Position numbers and translations under genes: made by a program
Source: Streptomyces phaeofaciens
GTDB taxonomy: Bacteria; Actinomycetota; Actinomycetes; Streptomycetales; Streptomycetaceae
Length of the DNA stretch: 64,000 nucleotides
NCBI RefSeq assembly: GCF_014648915.1
Contig: NZ_BMSA01000012.1
Coordinates: forward strand, 124,001 to 188,000
Direction of reading: 5' to 3'
Notes under the pieces: generated by a model
Told to the model about the DNA's origin: nothing
Database searches by the model: none
What the model saw: the letters and a program-made list of their open reading frames with translations, nothing else
Part shown: piece after piece, positions 26,113-34,037 of the stretch
Layout of the letters: each line of letters starts with the position of its first letter
Numbering within the stretch: the stretch's first letter is position 1

Positions 26113-26847
26113 ATGCCCGAGACTGCGCGGCAGATCGCCGACGATCTCCGGGCGCGGATCGAGTCCGGGGAGCTGGTGCCGGGCGATCGGTTGCCCGGTG
26201 AACCCTCACTGGTGAAGACGTACGGCGTCGCCAAGATGACCGCCAACCAGGCCTTGAAGATCCTCGTGAGCGAGGGCCTGGCGGTCGCGCGACCCGGATC
26301 CGGGACCTATGTCCGGGAGTTCAGGCCGATCCGACGGGTCGCGAACGACCGCCTCTCCAAGTCCCGCCGCGAGGCCGGTCAGTCCATCTGGTCTGCCGAC
26401 GTGGCCCAGCGCCCCCTGGTCACCGACGTCCAGGTCTATGAGGCCGAAGCCCCGCGCCAGATCGGGCGGTTGCTGAACCTCGAGCCCGGGGCAGCCGTCA
26501 TCGTGCGGAGCCGGAAGTTCGTCGTCGAGGACCGTCCGGTGCAAATCGCAACGTCGTACCTCCCCGCGGATCTGGTCCGAGACACAGCGATCGCCCAGCC
26601 GAACACGGGGCCGGGAGGCAGCTACGCCCGCCTGGCCGAGCTGGGCGCGGAACCCGTGCTCTTCTCCGAGGAGCTTCGGGCGCGGATGCCCAGCGAGGAG
26701 GAGCGCACGGCCCTGGCCCTCGCGGCCGGCACTCCGGTCCTGGAGATCTGCCGCACCGCTTTCACCGAGGACGAGCGCCCCGTGGAGGTCAACCAGATGC
26801 TCCTGGACGCCGGTTCGTACGTCCTGGAGTACCGCCTGAGCAGCTGA
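26113..26847 (+). CDS. GntR/HutC-family regulator of the second element
   Basis: A 244-residue regulator; start at ATG 26113 after GGAGAGAG. The N-terminal winged helix spans about 1-70 (ARQIADDLRARIESGELVPG, YGVAKMTANQALKILVSEGL, RPGSGTYV). A UTRA domain follows (about 95-240: RNRLLNLEPGAAVIVRSRKF-type strand, FTEDERPVEVNQMLLDAGSY) that would bind a small effector. It resembles KorSA-type repressors which silence AICE replication and transfer. Three CCCTAGGG palindromes in the divergent promoter region, one just before its own start, argue for autoregulation and control of rep-xis-int. Confidence 0.9.
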   Translation: MPETARQIADDLRARIESGELVPGDRLPGEPSLVKTYGVAKMTANQALKILVSEGLAVARPGSGTYVREFRPIRRVANDRLSKSRREAGQSIWSADVAQRPLVTDVQVYEAEAPRQIGRLLNLEPGAAVIVRSRKFVVEDRPVQIATSYLPADLVRDTAIAQPNTGPGGSYARLAELGAEPVLFSEELRARMPSEEERTALALAAGTPVLEICRTAFTEDERPVEVNQMLLDAGSYVLEYRLSS

Positions 26848-27313
26848 GCTGTTACAGGAATCTCTACCTCATCAAGCCCCGGCTGCGCTCCGCTCCGCCG
26901 GGCGCGCTTCCCGGCTCTGGCTGCGCCCGCGCTCCTGCCTTCGGCCCGCTCGGCGCTGCCGCCGCCGACGCGCGCCCACATGTGGATAGGGCCGGAAGCC
27001 ATGAGTCGATCACCGCAAGCACGGCCCACGGTCAAGACGGATGCCTCCGGCGGGGGATCGGCCGGCACCGGGATGGAGGTGGCGCCGTTCGCGACCGCGG
27101 GTGCGTAGTGGCGTGCGCGGGGTGCTCCCATCCCGTCCACCATCGCCCCAGGCAGAGCCGAGCAGACGCGGCCCATGGCGTCCAGGTCGTTCGTACAGTG
27201 GCGCGCTCCACCTGGACGCCATGAACCACGCCCGCTCCACAGTGTGTGGGTCGACGGCGGACGGGATGGGAGCTGGGGTAGTGGTGGGTTGAGGTAGGGG
27301 TGCCCGTGAGGGG
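26848..27313. other. Non-coding region of the second element with a 14-bp-stem hairpin
   Basis: 466 bp without a credible gene. It holds a GC-rich, GCGCTC-rich stretch (26880-26970), the palindrome CCACATGTGG (26976-26985), and a perfect 14-bp inverted repeat (27174-27187 with 27210-27223, 22-nt loop). A replication origin, single-strand origin or cis transfer locus would be expected in such a gap, but none can be proved. Confidence 0.5.
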
Positions 27314-27892
27314 TCAGTACGCCAGATCAAGAATGCTCTGCGCTGCGAGCCCGGCGGCGACGCAGAAGAGACCAAGCACCTGCTCGTGCAAGCCACGGAT
27401 CGTCTTCCGTTTTGCTTCCTCATCGAGAGTAGTGAGGCGAGCTTGGAGATCGTTAGCGATTTCCTGATCCTCCTGCTGGCGCGCCTTCGTCTCCTGCCCC
27501 AAGTGGTGCTGCACGTCTTGAGCCAGCTTGAACGCACGGTTCAAGCGGTCTTCAACCGCAGCCTTGAAGGCATCGGGGTCCCGGGCAGGGTCAGGCAGCG
27601 GCCCGAACTGGACGATGCCCCGAGCGCTTCCGGCGAAGCCAACTTCCATGGCGGTACCAAGGCGACCAGTGACCACCCTCGGTCGCGGGCGCCCAAAGAG
27701 GCGGCGTGAGAGGCGCTTGACGCCAGACCACAGCTGTCGCGCCACCCCAAGCTCAGTCACCATCACCCGAGTGAAGAAGCGATCGCCCGCGTTTGACGAG
27801 TCCTTGAACGTGTTCGACAGTCCAACTGCTGCCGAGAGCAGACCGAGAACCTGAAGCACGATGCTGGAGATCTTGAAGGCAGTTTCGAGCAC
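27314..27892 (-). CDS. Cargo gene: membrane protein with central coiled coil, unknown function
   Basis: A 192-residue protein not recognised as any family. An N-terminal hydrophobic helix (about 8-26, ISSIVLQVLGLLSAAVGLS) and a C-terminal one (about 171-187, VLGLFCVAAGLAAQSIL) flank a soluble part. That part has a basic patch (WSGVKRLSRRLFGRPRPR) and a long helical coiled coil (about 120-168: KLAQDVQHHLGQETKARQQE, DLQARLTTLDEEAKRK). It reads opposite to gntR and lies in the non-core part of the element, the usual place for cargo. Host-range, exclusion or defence functions are possible but unproven. Confidence 0.75.
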   Translation of the reverse strand: MLETAFKISSIVLQVLGLLSAAVGLSNTFKDSSNAGDRFFTRVMVTELGVARQLWSGVKRLSRRLFGRPRPRVVTGRLGTAMEVGFAGSARGIVQFGPLPDPARDPDAFKAAVEDRLNRAFKLAQDVQHHLGQETKARQQEDQEIANDLQARLTTLDEEAKRKTIRGLHEQVLGLFCVAAGLAAQSILDLAY

Positions 27893-28358
27893 CTGCCCAT
27901 CCTCTGCCTCGGTCGATGATCAGACGCGTAGATCACGAAAACTCACGTACCGCGCACCAATCTCCGAACGTCAGCGGATCGGGCACCGGCACGGTCCGTG
28001 ACTTGACTCGGTCACCGAGATGCAGCCGGCCTCGCAGGACAGACGCAGCCGCGTTATCGCACCTCAAGAGATGTCCGTATTCCCGCATCGAGAGGCCCAT
28101 CTAGCCTGGCCAGGCGGATTGAGCGCCGCCTGCGACCCACGTAACCCAGCGTCACGGCCCGGCCAACACAAAGTGACGCTCGCCACAACTCCCCACAGTT
28201 GCAGGTAAATCGGTGTCTGAATAGCCGAGATGGAATTTGCGAACTCCCGGTTTTGGGCCACTATGAGCCACATCCACACAGCAAAAACCCGCCCTCGCCG
28301 AACAGGTTCCTAGGCGTGCACGGCAGGGGCGGGTTCCGAACCTCATGGAGGCCCAGGT
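27893..28358. other. Cargo intergenic region with leader hairpin
   Basis: 466 bp, A+T richer than the chromosome, with no supported gene. AACCCGCCC (28286-28294) pairs with GGGCGGGTT (28327-28335) over 32 nt just upstream of the next small gene and may be a 5' leader structure. Confidence 0.45.
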
Positions 28359-28556
28359 ATGAGTGTGTCCCCTACCTCGCGGGATCTGTCAAACCACGAG
28401 ACAAGGTCATGGCTGATCATCGTGATTGTTCTCGTCGTGATCGCGTGGCCACTGATGGGTACGGTCGCGGCTACTTACACCGACGCCGTTGCTCTGGCGT
28501 CCTTGCTGATCACAGTCGGCGGTACCGCCGCGAAGAACAGCAACCGCCACAACTGA
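28359..28556 (+). CDS. Cargo gene: 65-residue two-helix membrane protein
   Basis: Start ATG with GGAGG 7 nt upstream. Two hydrophobic helices (about 18-34, WLIIVIVLVVIAWPLMG; about 43-56, AVALASLLITVGGT) with short charged ends (SRDLSNHETR, AAKNSNRHN). Size and topology resemble holins, small toxins or single-module exclusion proteins, but there is no diagnostic motif. It is the last gene before attR. Confidence 0.65.
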   Translation: MSVSPTSRDLSNHETRSWLIIVIVLVVIAWPLMGTVAATYTDAVALASLLITVGGTAAKNSNRHN

Positions 28557-28631
28557 CCGTGCCCTTCCCGTGCCCGATCCATCGGGAACTAGCGGGGAAC
28601 AGCGGTCGGTGACGGACAACGCGCATAGCAG

Positions 28632-28664
28632 CGGCCCCTGACCGAGTTACCTGGTCAGGGGCCG
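28632..28664. terminator. Terminator of tRNA-Ser(TGA) carried inside the element
   Basis: A perfect 12-bp stem (28632-28643 with 28653-28664) with a 9-nt loop, 8 bp past the tRNA 3' end. Because it lies inside the element, it replaces the original chromosomal terminator after integration. Confidence 0.8.
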
Positions 28665-28669
28665 TTCAC

Positions 28670-28726
28670 CTGCGGTGGGTGTGGGATTTGAACCCACGGT
28701 GACTCGCGCCACGACGGTTTTCAAGA
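28670..28726 (-). repeat. attR: core within intact tRNA-Ser(TGA)
   Basis: 57 bases identical to attL at 22685-22741. The element therefore reconstitutes the tRNA 3' half. Confidence 0.95.
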
Positions 28727-28757
28727 CCGTTCCCTTAGGCCGCTCGGGCAACCCACC
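28673..28757 (-). tRNA. tRNA-Ser(TGA), integration site of the second element
   Basis: An 85-nt class II tRNA with acceptor GGTGGGT / ACCCACC, discriminator G, anticodon loop CTTGAAA (TGA), long variable arm and T-loop TTCAAAT. It reads UCA and related codons. Confidence 0.97.
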
Positions 28758-28821
28758 CCGCGCCGCTGATCACATGCGGCGCGGGGACAAGAGTAACGGG
28801 TGGGCGCGGGCCCGTGTGGGG

Positions 28822-30474
28822 TTAGCTGTCGCCGGTGCGGGAGCCGAGGGTGAGGTCGACGGTGTGGGTCTTGCCGTCGCGCTCGTAGGTGATCGTGACC
28901 TTGTCGCCGGGCTGGTGGGTCCAGATCTCGCCGATGAGGGTGGGGCCGCTGTCGATCACCGTGTCGTCGAGCTTGGTGATGACGTCACCGGGCTTGAGGC
29001 CGGCCTTGGCCGCCGGGCCGCCCGACTCGACGGCGTCGGCGCCGCCCGCGCCCTGGTCGGTGATCTTCGCGCCGCCCGTGGACTCGTCCAGGGAGACGGA
29101 GGCGCCGATCTTGGCGTACACCGCCTCGCCCGTCTTGATCAGCTCCTGGGCGACGTACTTGGCCTGGTTGATCGGGATGGCGAAGCCGAGGCCGATCGAG
29201 CCGGACTGGGTGGCGCCGCCGAGACCGCCGCTGCCCGTGGACTGGATCGCGGAGTTGATGCCGATGACGTTGCCCTGGGCGTCCAGGAGCGGGCCGCCGG
29301 AGTTGCCCGGGTTGATGGAGGCGTCCGTCTGGAGGGCGCTCATGTACGAGGAGCTGCTGCCGGAGCCGTCGGAGGAGGCGACCGGGCGGTTCTTCGCGCT
29401 GATGATGCCGGTGGTGACCGTGTTGGAGAGGCCGAAGGGGGCGCCGATCGCGATCGTGGAGTCGCCGACGGCCACCTCGTCGGAGTCGCCGAGGGTCAGG
29501 GGCTTCAGGTTCGACGGGGCGTTCTTGAGCTTGATGACCGCCACGTCGTAGCCCTGGGCGTGGCCGACGACCTCGGCGTCGTACTTCTTGCCGTCCGGGA
29601 AGGTCGCCGTCACCTTGCCGCCGTCGACGGCGTCGGCCACGACGTGGTTGTTGGTGACGATGTGGCCCTGGGTGTCGAAGACGAAGCCGGTTCCGGTGCC
29701 GCCCTCGCCGTTGCTGGACTCGGCCTCGATGGTGACCGTGCTGGGCAGCGCCTTGGCGGCGACGCCCGCGATGGTGCCCGGGTCGCGCTTGACGGTGCCG
29801 CCGCTGGTGGAGGAGGACACGGTGGTGGAGCCGGTGTCGTCGTTCTTGGCGAGGGTGTAGCCGATGCCGCCGCCCAGGCCTCCGGCGACCAGCGCGGCGA
29901 CGAGGAGCGCGGCGACGAGCCCGCCGCGGCCACGGCCGGACTTGGGCGCGGGCTGCTGGTAGGAGGCGCCCCAGACGGGTCCGGCACCGGACCCGGCGCC
30001 GCCGTCACCCGGGCCGCCCGCGCCGTACGCGTGCGTGCCCGGCACACCGGCGTCCGCGAAGGCGGGCGTGGCCGGGGCGCCGGCTTCGGCGTAGGCGGGT
30101 GTGGCCGGGGCGCCGGCTTCGGCGTAGGCGGGTGTGGCGGGGGCGCCGACCTCGGCGTAGGCGGGCGTGGCGGGCGGCTGGGTGGACCAGCCGGCGTCGC
30201 CGGCGGCCGGGGCGGTCCGAGGGGCGGCCGGAGCCGTCGGCGGCGGCCAGTCGGCCCCCGCGGCGGGTGCCGCGGGAACGACGGGCGGCGGCCAGTCGCC
30301 CTCGGGAGCCAGACCCGGGCCGGCCGGTGTCGTCGGGAGCGGGGTCGTGGGGGCGCCCGCGTCGGGTGCGGGCGCCTGGTGGGCGGCCGAGGGAGTCTCC
30401 ACCGGCACGGGGGGTGCGGACGGGGCCGGGGGTACCGGAGTGCCCTCGTTGGTGCCCTCGTTCTCGGTGCTCAC
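28822..30474 (-). CDS. HtrA/DegP-like serine protease with PDZ domain
   Basis: A 550-residue protein from GTG with GAGGAG upstream. The cytoplasmic Pro/Ala-rich N-terminus (about 1-180) includes tandem AYAEAGAPATP units. One membrane helix (about 182-205, GLVAALLVAALVAGGLGGGI) follows, then an extracytoplasmic S1C protease. The triad is His in VTNNHVVAD (about 277), Asp in GYDVAVIKL (about 310) and Ser in NPGNSGGPLLDAQG (about 393). A single C-terminal PDZ domain (about 455-545, AAKAGLKPGDVITKLDDTVI) follows. It handles misfolded envelope proteins. Single gene; regulation not visible. Confidence 0.95.
   Translation of the reverse strand: MSTENEGTNEGTPVPPAPSAPPVPVETPSAAHQAPAPDAGAPTTPLPTTPAGPGLAPEGDWPPPVVPAAPAAGADWPPPTAPAAPRTAPAAGDAGWSTQPPATPAYAEVGAPATPAYAEAGAPATPAYAEAGAPATPAFADAGVPGTHAYGAGGPGDGGAGSGAGPVWGASYQQPAPKSGRGRGGLVAALLVAALVAGGLGGGIGYTLAKNDDTGSTTVSSSTSGGTVKRDPGTIAGVAAKALPSTVTIEAESSNGEGGTGTGFVFDTQGHIVTNNHVVADAVDGGKVTATFPDGKKYDAEVVGHAQGYDVAVIKLKNAPSNLKPLTLGDSDEVAVGDSTIAIGAPFGLSNTVTTGIISAKNRPVASSDGSGSSSSYMSALQTDASINPGNSGGPLLDAQGNVIGINSAIQSTGSGGLGGATQSGSIGLGFAIPINQAKYVAQELIKTGEAVYAKIGASVSLDESTGGAKITDQGAGGADAVESGGPAAKAGLKPGDVITKLDDTVIDSGPTLIGEIWTHQPGDKVTITYERDGKTHTVDLTLGSRTGDS
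30056..30178. repeat. 33-bp in-frame tandem repeats in the htrA-like gene
   Basis: About three and a half copies of a 33-bp unit encode AYAEAGAPATP in the disordered cytoplasmic tail. Copies are near identical, so unit number may vary between strains. Confidence 0.8.
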
Positions 30475-30733
30475 AGCTCTTCTCCTCGATCCACGGCTGT
30501 TGTCATCGGTCGCACTGGGTCACGGCCGTTCACGCTTGTCGTCGACCCGGCGCGCTGGCAGCTGTGCGTATGTTTTCGTACGTCACAGCTTTTCCCACGG
30601 GCCGTCAGAGCACCATAAGCGGTGCCTGTGGGTCCTTGGCCATTCTTTACATGGGTCATTCGACGCAATACGTACGCTTCACCGAAACATCTCAGGGGCT
30701 TCTCAGACAGCCGGCGGGTGGCACCATGACGCG

Positions 30734-31570
30734 GTGACCCACGCACGCCCGCACCGCATCCAAGTCGTCGCCCACCGTGGAGCCTCGGACGAGGCCCCCG
30801 AGCACACCCTGGCCGCGTACCGGAAGGCCATCGAGGACGGCGCCGACGCCCTCGAATGCGACGTCCGGCTGACCGCGGACGGTCATCTCGTCTGTGTGCA
30901 CGACCGCCGCGTCAACCGTACGTCCAACGGCCGCGGGGCGGTCTCCGCCCTGGAGTTGGCCGATCTCGCCGCGCTCGACTTCGGCTCCTGGAAGAACCGG
31001 GAGGCCCGCGAGGCCTGGCGGGGACGCGACGAGGAGCCGGACTGGGAGTTCCGCCCCGAGGACCGCGAGAACACCTCCGTACTGACCCTGGAGCGGCTGC
31101 TGGAGCTGGTCTCCGACGCGGGGCGCCGGGTGGAGCTGGCCATCGAGACCAAGCACCCGACGCGCTGGGCCGGGCAGGTGGAGGAGCGGCTGCTGGTGCT
31201 GCTGAAGCGGTTCGGGCTGGACGCGCCGGCCTCGGCGGCCGAGTCGCCGGTGCGGATCATGAGCTTCTCCGCGCGTTCGCTGCACCGCGTGCGTGCCGTC
31301 GCGCCGACGCTGCCGACGGTCTATCTGGTGCAGTTCGTCTCACCGCGGCTGCGGGACGGGCGGCTGCCGGCCGGGGTGCGGATCGCGGGCCCGTCGGTCC
31401 GGATCGTGCGCAACCACCCGGGATACGTCGAGCGCCTGAAGCGGGCCGGGCACCAGGTGCACGTGTGGACCGTGAACGAGCCCGAGGACGTCGACCTCTG
31501 TGTCGAGCTGGGCATCGACGCGATCATCACCAACCGCCCGCGCGCGGTGCTGCGGCAACTGGGCCGGTGA
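30734..31570 (+). CDS. Glycerophosphodiester phosphodiesterase
   Basis: A 278-residue cytoplasmic GDPD enzyme hydrolysing glycerophosphodiesters to glycerol-3-phosphate and an alcohol. Motifs: HRGASDEAPEHTLAAYRKA (His and Glu, about 14-32), LECDVRLTADGHLVCVHD (Glu/Asp metal ligands and second His, about 40-57), the internal Lys/Glu in ELAIETKH, and the C-terminal VHVWTVNEPEDVD. The GTG at 30734 gives the expected length; no signal peptide is present. It is divergent from the htrA-like gene with a 259-bp gap. Confidence 0.93.
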   Translation: MTHARPHRIQVVAHRGASDEAPEHTLAAYRKAIEDGADALECDVRLTADGHLVCVHDRRVNRTSNGRGAVSALELADLAALDFGSWKNREAREAWRGRDEEPDWEFRPEDRENTSVLTLERLLELVSDAGRRVELAIETKHPTRWAGQVEERLLVLLKRFGLDAPASAAESPVRIMSFSARSLHRVRAVAPTLPTVYLVQFVSPRLRDGRLPAGVRIAGPSVRIVRNHPGYVERLKRAGHQVHVWTVNEPEDVDLCVELGIDAIITNRPRAVLRQLGR

Positions 31571-31928
31571 CACGCCTCACACCGATCCGACAGCCCCTCG
31601 TCCGCCGCCCGGCACCTCGCGCGATTCCTCTCCAGCCGTCTCCATCCCTCCCCAGCCCTCTCACCGCTCCACCGCTCAGCCCCAGTCACCCCATAGGTCA
31701 CGCATGCCTCACACATACCTCACGCCCCCTTGACCCCACGCCAACCCTCCCCCATCCTCCAAATCGGCCACACCGACGAAATTCAGCCAAGCGCTCACAG
31801 GGAGTGCTCCGGCGTGTTCGGTCCGTATTCGCTCGTTGCGAGTGCGTCACCGGACCTGGATTGGCCGGTTTCCGGTACAGGCCAATGGGGCATCCACACC
31901 GTGGCGTGGGGCGAAGGAGGTCTCGGGG
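31571..31928. other. Intergenic pyrimidine-rich tract and promoter region
   Basis: 358 bp. The first 170 bp are strongly C rich on the + strand with many CCCTC-type motifs. The second half contains CTCG-TTG-CGAG and the ribosome site of the next gene. No gene or clear terminator is visible. Confidence 0.4.
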
Positions 31929-32480
31929 GTGGCGTTGGTGGTGGCACAGGAGGTGCCCACGTCTTCGAGCATGGCCGTACCCCATGGCCCTGCGGGCGTG
32001 GGCAGGGCAAGGCATCGTATGCGCGATCAACTGCGCACGGGTGGGGTGCCGGAAGCGGTCATCGACGATGCCGTACTGATTCTTTCCGAGCTTCTGAGCA
32101 ACGCGTGCAAACACGGCCGCCCCTTGGGCAACGCCCTGGCCGGCGACGGTGACGTACGGGCCGCGTGGCGGGTGGATCCCGGCGGCCGGCTGGTCGTCGA
32201 GGTGACCGACGGCGGCGGACCCACCCGACCGGCTCCGGCCACCCCCTCCGTCACCGCGCACGGCGGCCGCGGGCTGAACATCATCACCGCGCTCTCCGAC
32301 GACTGGGGCGTGCGCGACGACGCCCGCGGCGAGGTCACGGTGTGGGTCCTGGTCCACGCCGACGTCCACGACCCGGACGCCGGCTGCCGCCGCGACGACT
32401 TCGCCTCCCGGGTCGCGGCCCCGGCGGTGTCGTCGATCCCGGGCCTGGACTTCGCGGACGCGTTCGACGACTTGGACTAG
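31929..32480 (+). CDS. RsbW-like ATP-binding regulator (HATPase_c_2)
   Basis: A 183-residue protein. The GTG at 31929 is preferred because AAGGAGG lies 8 nt upstream; longer in-frame starts exist (ATG 31836). The GHKL ATP-binding fold is evident: N-box ILSELLSNACKHG, G1 DGGGP, and GGRGLNII (G2). No phosphoacceptor or sensor domain is present. In Streptomyces such proteins act as anti-sigma/serine kinases or pair with PP2C phosphatases and STAS anti-anti-sigma factors. No partner is adjacent. Confidence 0.87.
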   Translation: MALVVAQEVPTSSSMAVPHGPAGVGRARHRMRDQLRTGGVPEAVIDDAVLILSELLSNACKHGRPLGNALAGDGDVRAAWRVDPGGRLVVEVTDGGGPTRPAPATPSVTAHGGRGLNIITALSDDWGVRDDARGEVTVWVLVHADVHDPDAGCRRDDFASRVAAPAVSSIPGLDFADAFDDLD

Positions 32481-32507
32481 GACCCGCAACAGCCCCTCGG
32501 GAACGAC

Positions 32508-32544
32508 CGTCCTCGACGATCGCCGGGGACGCCCGTCGAGGACG
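32508..32544. terminator. Hairpin after the ATPase gene
   Basis: CGTCCTCGACG (32508-32518) pairs perfectly with CGTCGAGGACG (32534-32544) over a 15-nt loop, 28 bp after the stop. Repeated AACGACC motifs (32501-32600) follow. Confidence 0.55.
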
Positions 32545-32755
32545 ATCGTCGGACCCGACCGGTGGGAACGACCCGTCAGGAACAACCGTCGGAAACGACC
32601 CGTCAGAACGGCTCGCACGACACGTCGACCGGTCCGCCGAAGAACCGGCTCCCGACGTCCACGACCCGTACGTTGTCCACAGGTTCCCGTGGCTCCGCGT
32701 GCGAACGGCTAGGCTCCCGCCCGTACCAGACGAGCCGTACCCGGGAGACACCCAG

Positions 32756-33721
32756 ATGGCCAAGAAGCGACCCCAGACGAAGGCCGGCCGGCCCCAGCGC
32801 AGCGACGGGGAGATCCCGGTCGTCGGCGCCCGGGAGCCCTGCCCGTGCGGCAGTGGCCGCCGCTACAAGGCCTGCCACGGCCGGGCCGCCGCGCACGCCG
32901 TGACCGAGCTGGTGCAGCGCCCCTTCGAGGGGGTGCCGGGCGAGTGCGACTGGGTGGCCCTGCGCGAGCTGGTGCCGGCCGCCACGGTCGAGCTGAAGCT
33001 GAAGGGCGGCCTGCCGGAGGGCGTCCCGTCGGTCACGCTCGCCACCGTCCTGCCGATGGCCTGGCCCGCGCTGCGCCGCGACGACGGCTCGGTGCTGCTC
33101 GGCCTCCAGAACGACACGCCGTCCGGTGACATCAGCCGCGACCTGGCCGACACCCTCCAGCGGGCCCTCGAGGCGGCGCCGGGCACCCCGGTGCAGGCCC
33201 GCCGCGCGCCGGCCGACGGCCCCCGGATGCAGGACCTGCTGGACGCCGAAGGCGCGTTCGAGCCAGTTGTGCACACCGGCTTCGAGTTCTGGGTGCCGGA
33301 CCCGGAGAACGCCGCTCCGGACGTGGCCGCCTCCCTGGAGCGGGCCAACGCGGCGGCGATCCCGACCGTGAAGCTGACCGGTGTGGACGCCGCGTACTGG
33401 TGCGAGACCCCGGACAAGAACCACCTGCGCTGGGTCATGCCGCACCCGGAGGAGCAGCTTCTGGACGCGCTCGCGCGGCTGCACGCGGCGGGCCGTTCCA
33501 GCCTCGGCGAGGGCACGCGTCTGGTGGGCTCGTTCCGGGCGCACGGTCTGACCGTGCCGGTCTGGGACCTGCCCAGCGGGGTGTCGGCGGAGGACGTGGA
33601 GAAGCCCGCCGCCGAGTTCGGCGAGCGTCTCGCGGCCGCCCTGGCCTCGGACGCGCCGCTCACCGCCGACGAGCGCCGGGCCCGTGGCGGGCTCACCAAC
33701 CGGCAGGTGACGCTCAGCTGA
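32756..33721 (+). CDS. DUF5926 family protein with N-terminal SEC-C zinc motif
   Basis: A 321-residue protein starting at ATG after CCGGGAGAC. A basic N-terminus (AKKRPQTKAGRPQR) is followed by the SEC-C motif PCPCGSGRRYKACHG (about 28-42), which in SecA and other proteins binds zinc and contacts the ribosome or SecB. The remaining body (about 50-320) is the actinobacterial DUF5926 region (CDWVALRELVPAATVELKL, GFEFWVPDPENAAPDV, HGLTVPVWDLPSG). The function of the family is unknown; no membrane segment is seen. Confidence 0.87.
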   Translation: MAKKRPQTKAGRPQRSDGEIPVVGAREPCPCGSGRRYKACHGRAAAHAVTELVQRPFEGVPGECDWVALRELVPAATVELKLKGGLPEGVPSVTLATVLPMAWPALRRDDGSVLLGLQNDTPSGDISRDLADTLQRALEAAPGTPVQARRAPADGPRMQDLLDAEGAFEPVVHTGFEFWVPDPENAAPDVAASLERANAAAIPTVKLTGVDAAYWCETPDKNHLRWVMPHPEEQLLDALARLHAAGRSSLGEGTRLVGSFRAHGLTVPVWDLPSGVSAEDVEKPAAEFGERLAAALASDAPLTADERRARGGLTNRQVTLS

Positions 33722-34037
33722 GGCACAGCGGGGAGACAGGGTCCGGCTGACCGGTCGGTCAGCCGCCCGGCCTCTTCGGAGCCTCTCGGGAGACGTGACT
33801 CCGCTCACAACTCCCGGCTGTGCAAGGTGAGTCGGCGCCGAATCCGCCGACCGGCGGGTGTCCGAAAGCCCGATGAAAACAAGAGATCGAATTTGCTTGG
33901 AGCCGATCTCTTGTTACCGTTCCAATAGCCCGGTTGCTGGTGCATCCCCCGTCGCCAGCAACCGGGTCTTTCCATGCCCGGCTGACCTGGCCCGTTCGTC
34001 GCCGGATGCCAACTCCCGCTGTCTGCCCGGGAGTTGC
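33722..34037. other. Convergent intergenic region holding two strong hairpins
   Basis: 316 bp between DUF5926 and the secreted-protein gene. The notable content is the hairpin pair at 33878-33966. The rest (33722-33870) has no recognisable element. Confidence 0.6.
33870..33973 (+). ncRNA. Candidate small structured RNA: two tandem 12-bp hairpins
   Basis: AACAAGAGATCG (33878-33889) pairs with CGATCTCTTGTT (33904-33915) over 14 nt. CCCGGTTGCTGG (33929-33940) pairs with CCAGCAACCGGG (33955-33966) over 14 nt and is followed by TCTTTCC, like an intrinsic terminator. The first arm is A+T rich, unusual for this genome. Strand is assigned from the T-rich tail after the second hairpin. It may be an sRNA or simply two terminators for the convergent genes; no Rfam family is recognised. 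Confidence 0.45.

Larger units (their letters stand above)
22685..28726. mobile_element. Complete 6.0-kb integrative element at tRNA-Ser(TGA), AICE-like without a tra gene
   Basis: It is bounded by a 57-bp perfect direct repeat (22685-22741 and 28670-28726) that covers the tRNA-Ser(TGA) sequence from the anticodon loop to the 3' end. Inside are integrase, excisionase, rolling-circle Rep and a small zinc-cluster protein (all leftward), a GntR regulator with three operators, and two cargo genes. There is no FtsK/TraB gene and no Spd protein, so it fits the mobilizable AICE-like class (AIME) rather than a self-transmissible element. The integrase lies at the remnant side, opposite to the intact tRNA. 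Confidence 0.92.

Noticed and set aside
28675..30618. A 647-residue rightward frame over the htrA-like gene
   Set aside because: Shadow frame; begins inside the tRNA-Ser and overlaps the well-supported protease.
33929..33966. Actinobacterial 6C RNA
   Set aside because: Only one of the two loops has a run of C, and it is five long; the family needs two C-rich loops of six or more.
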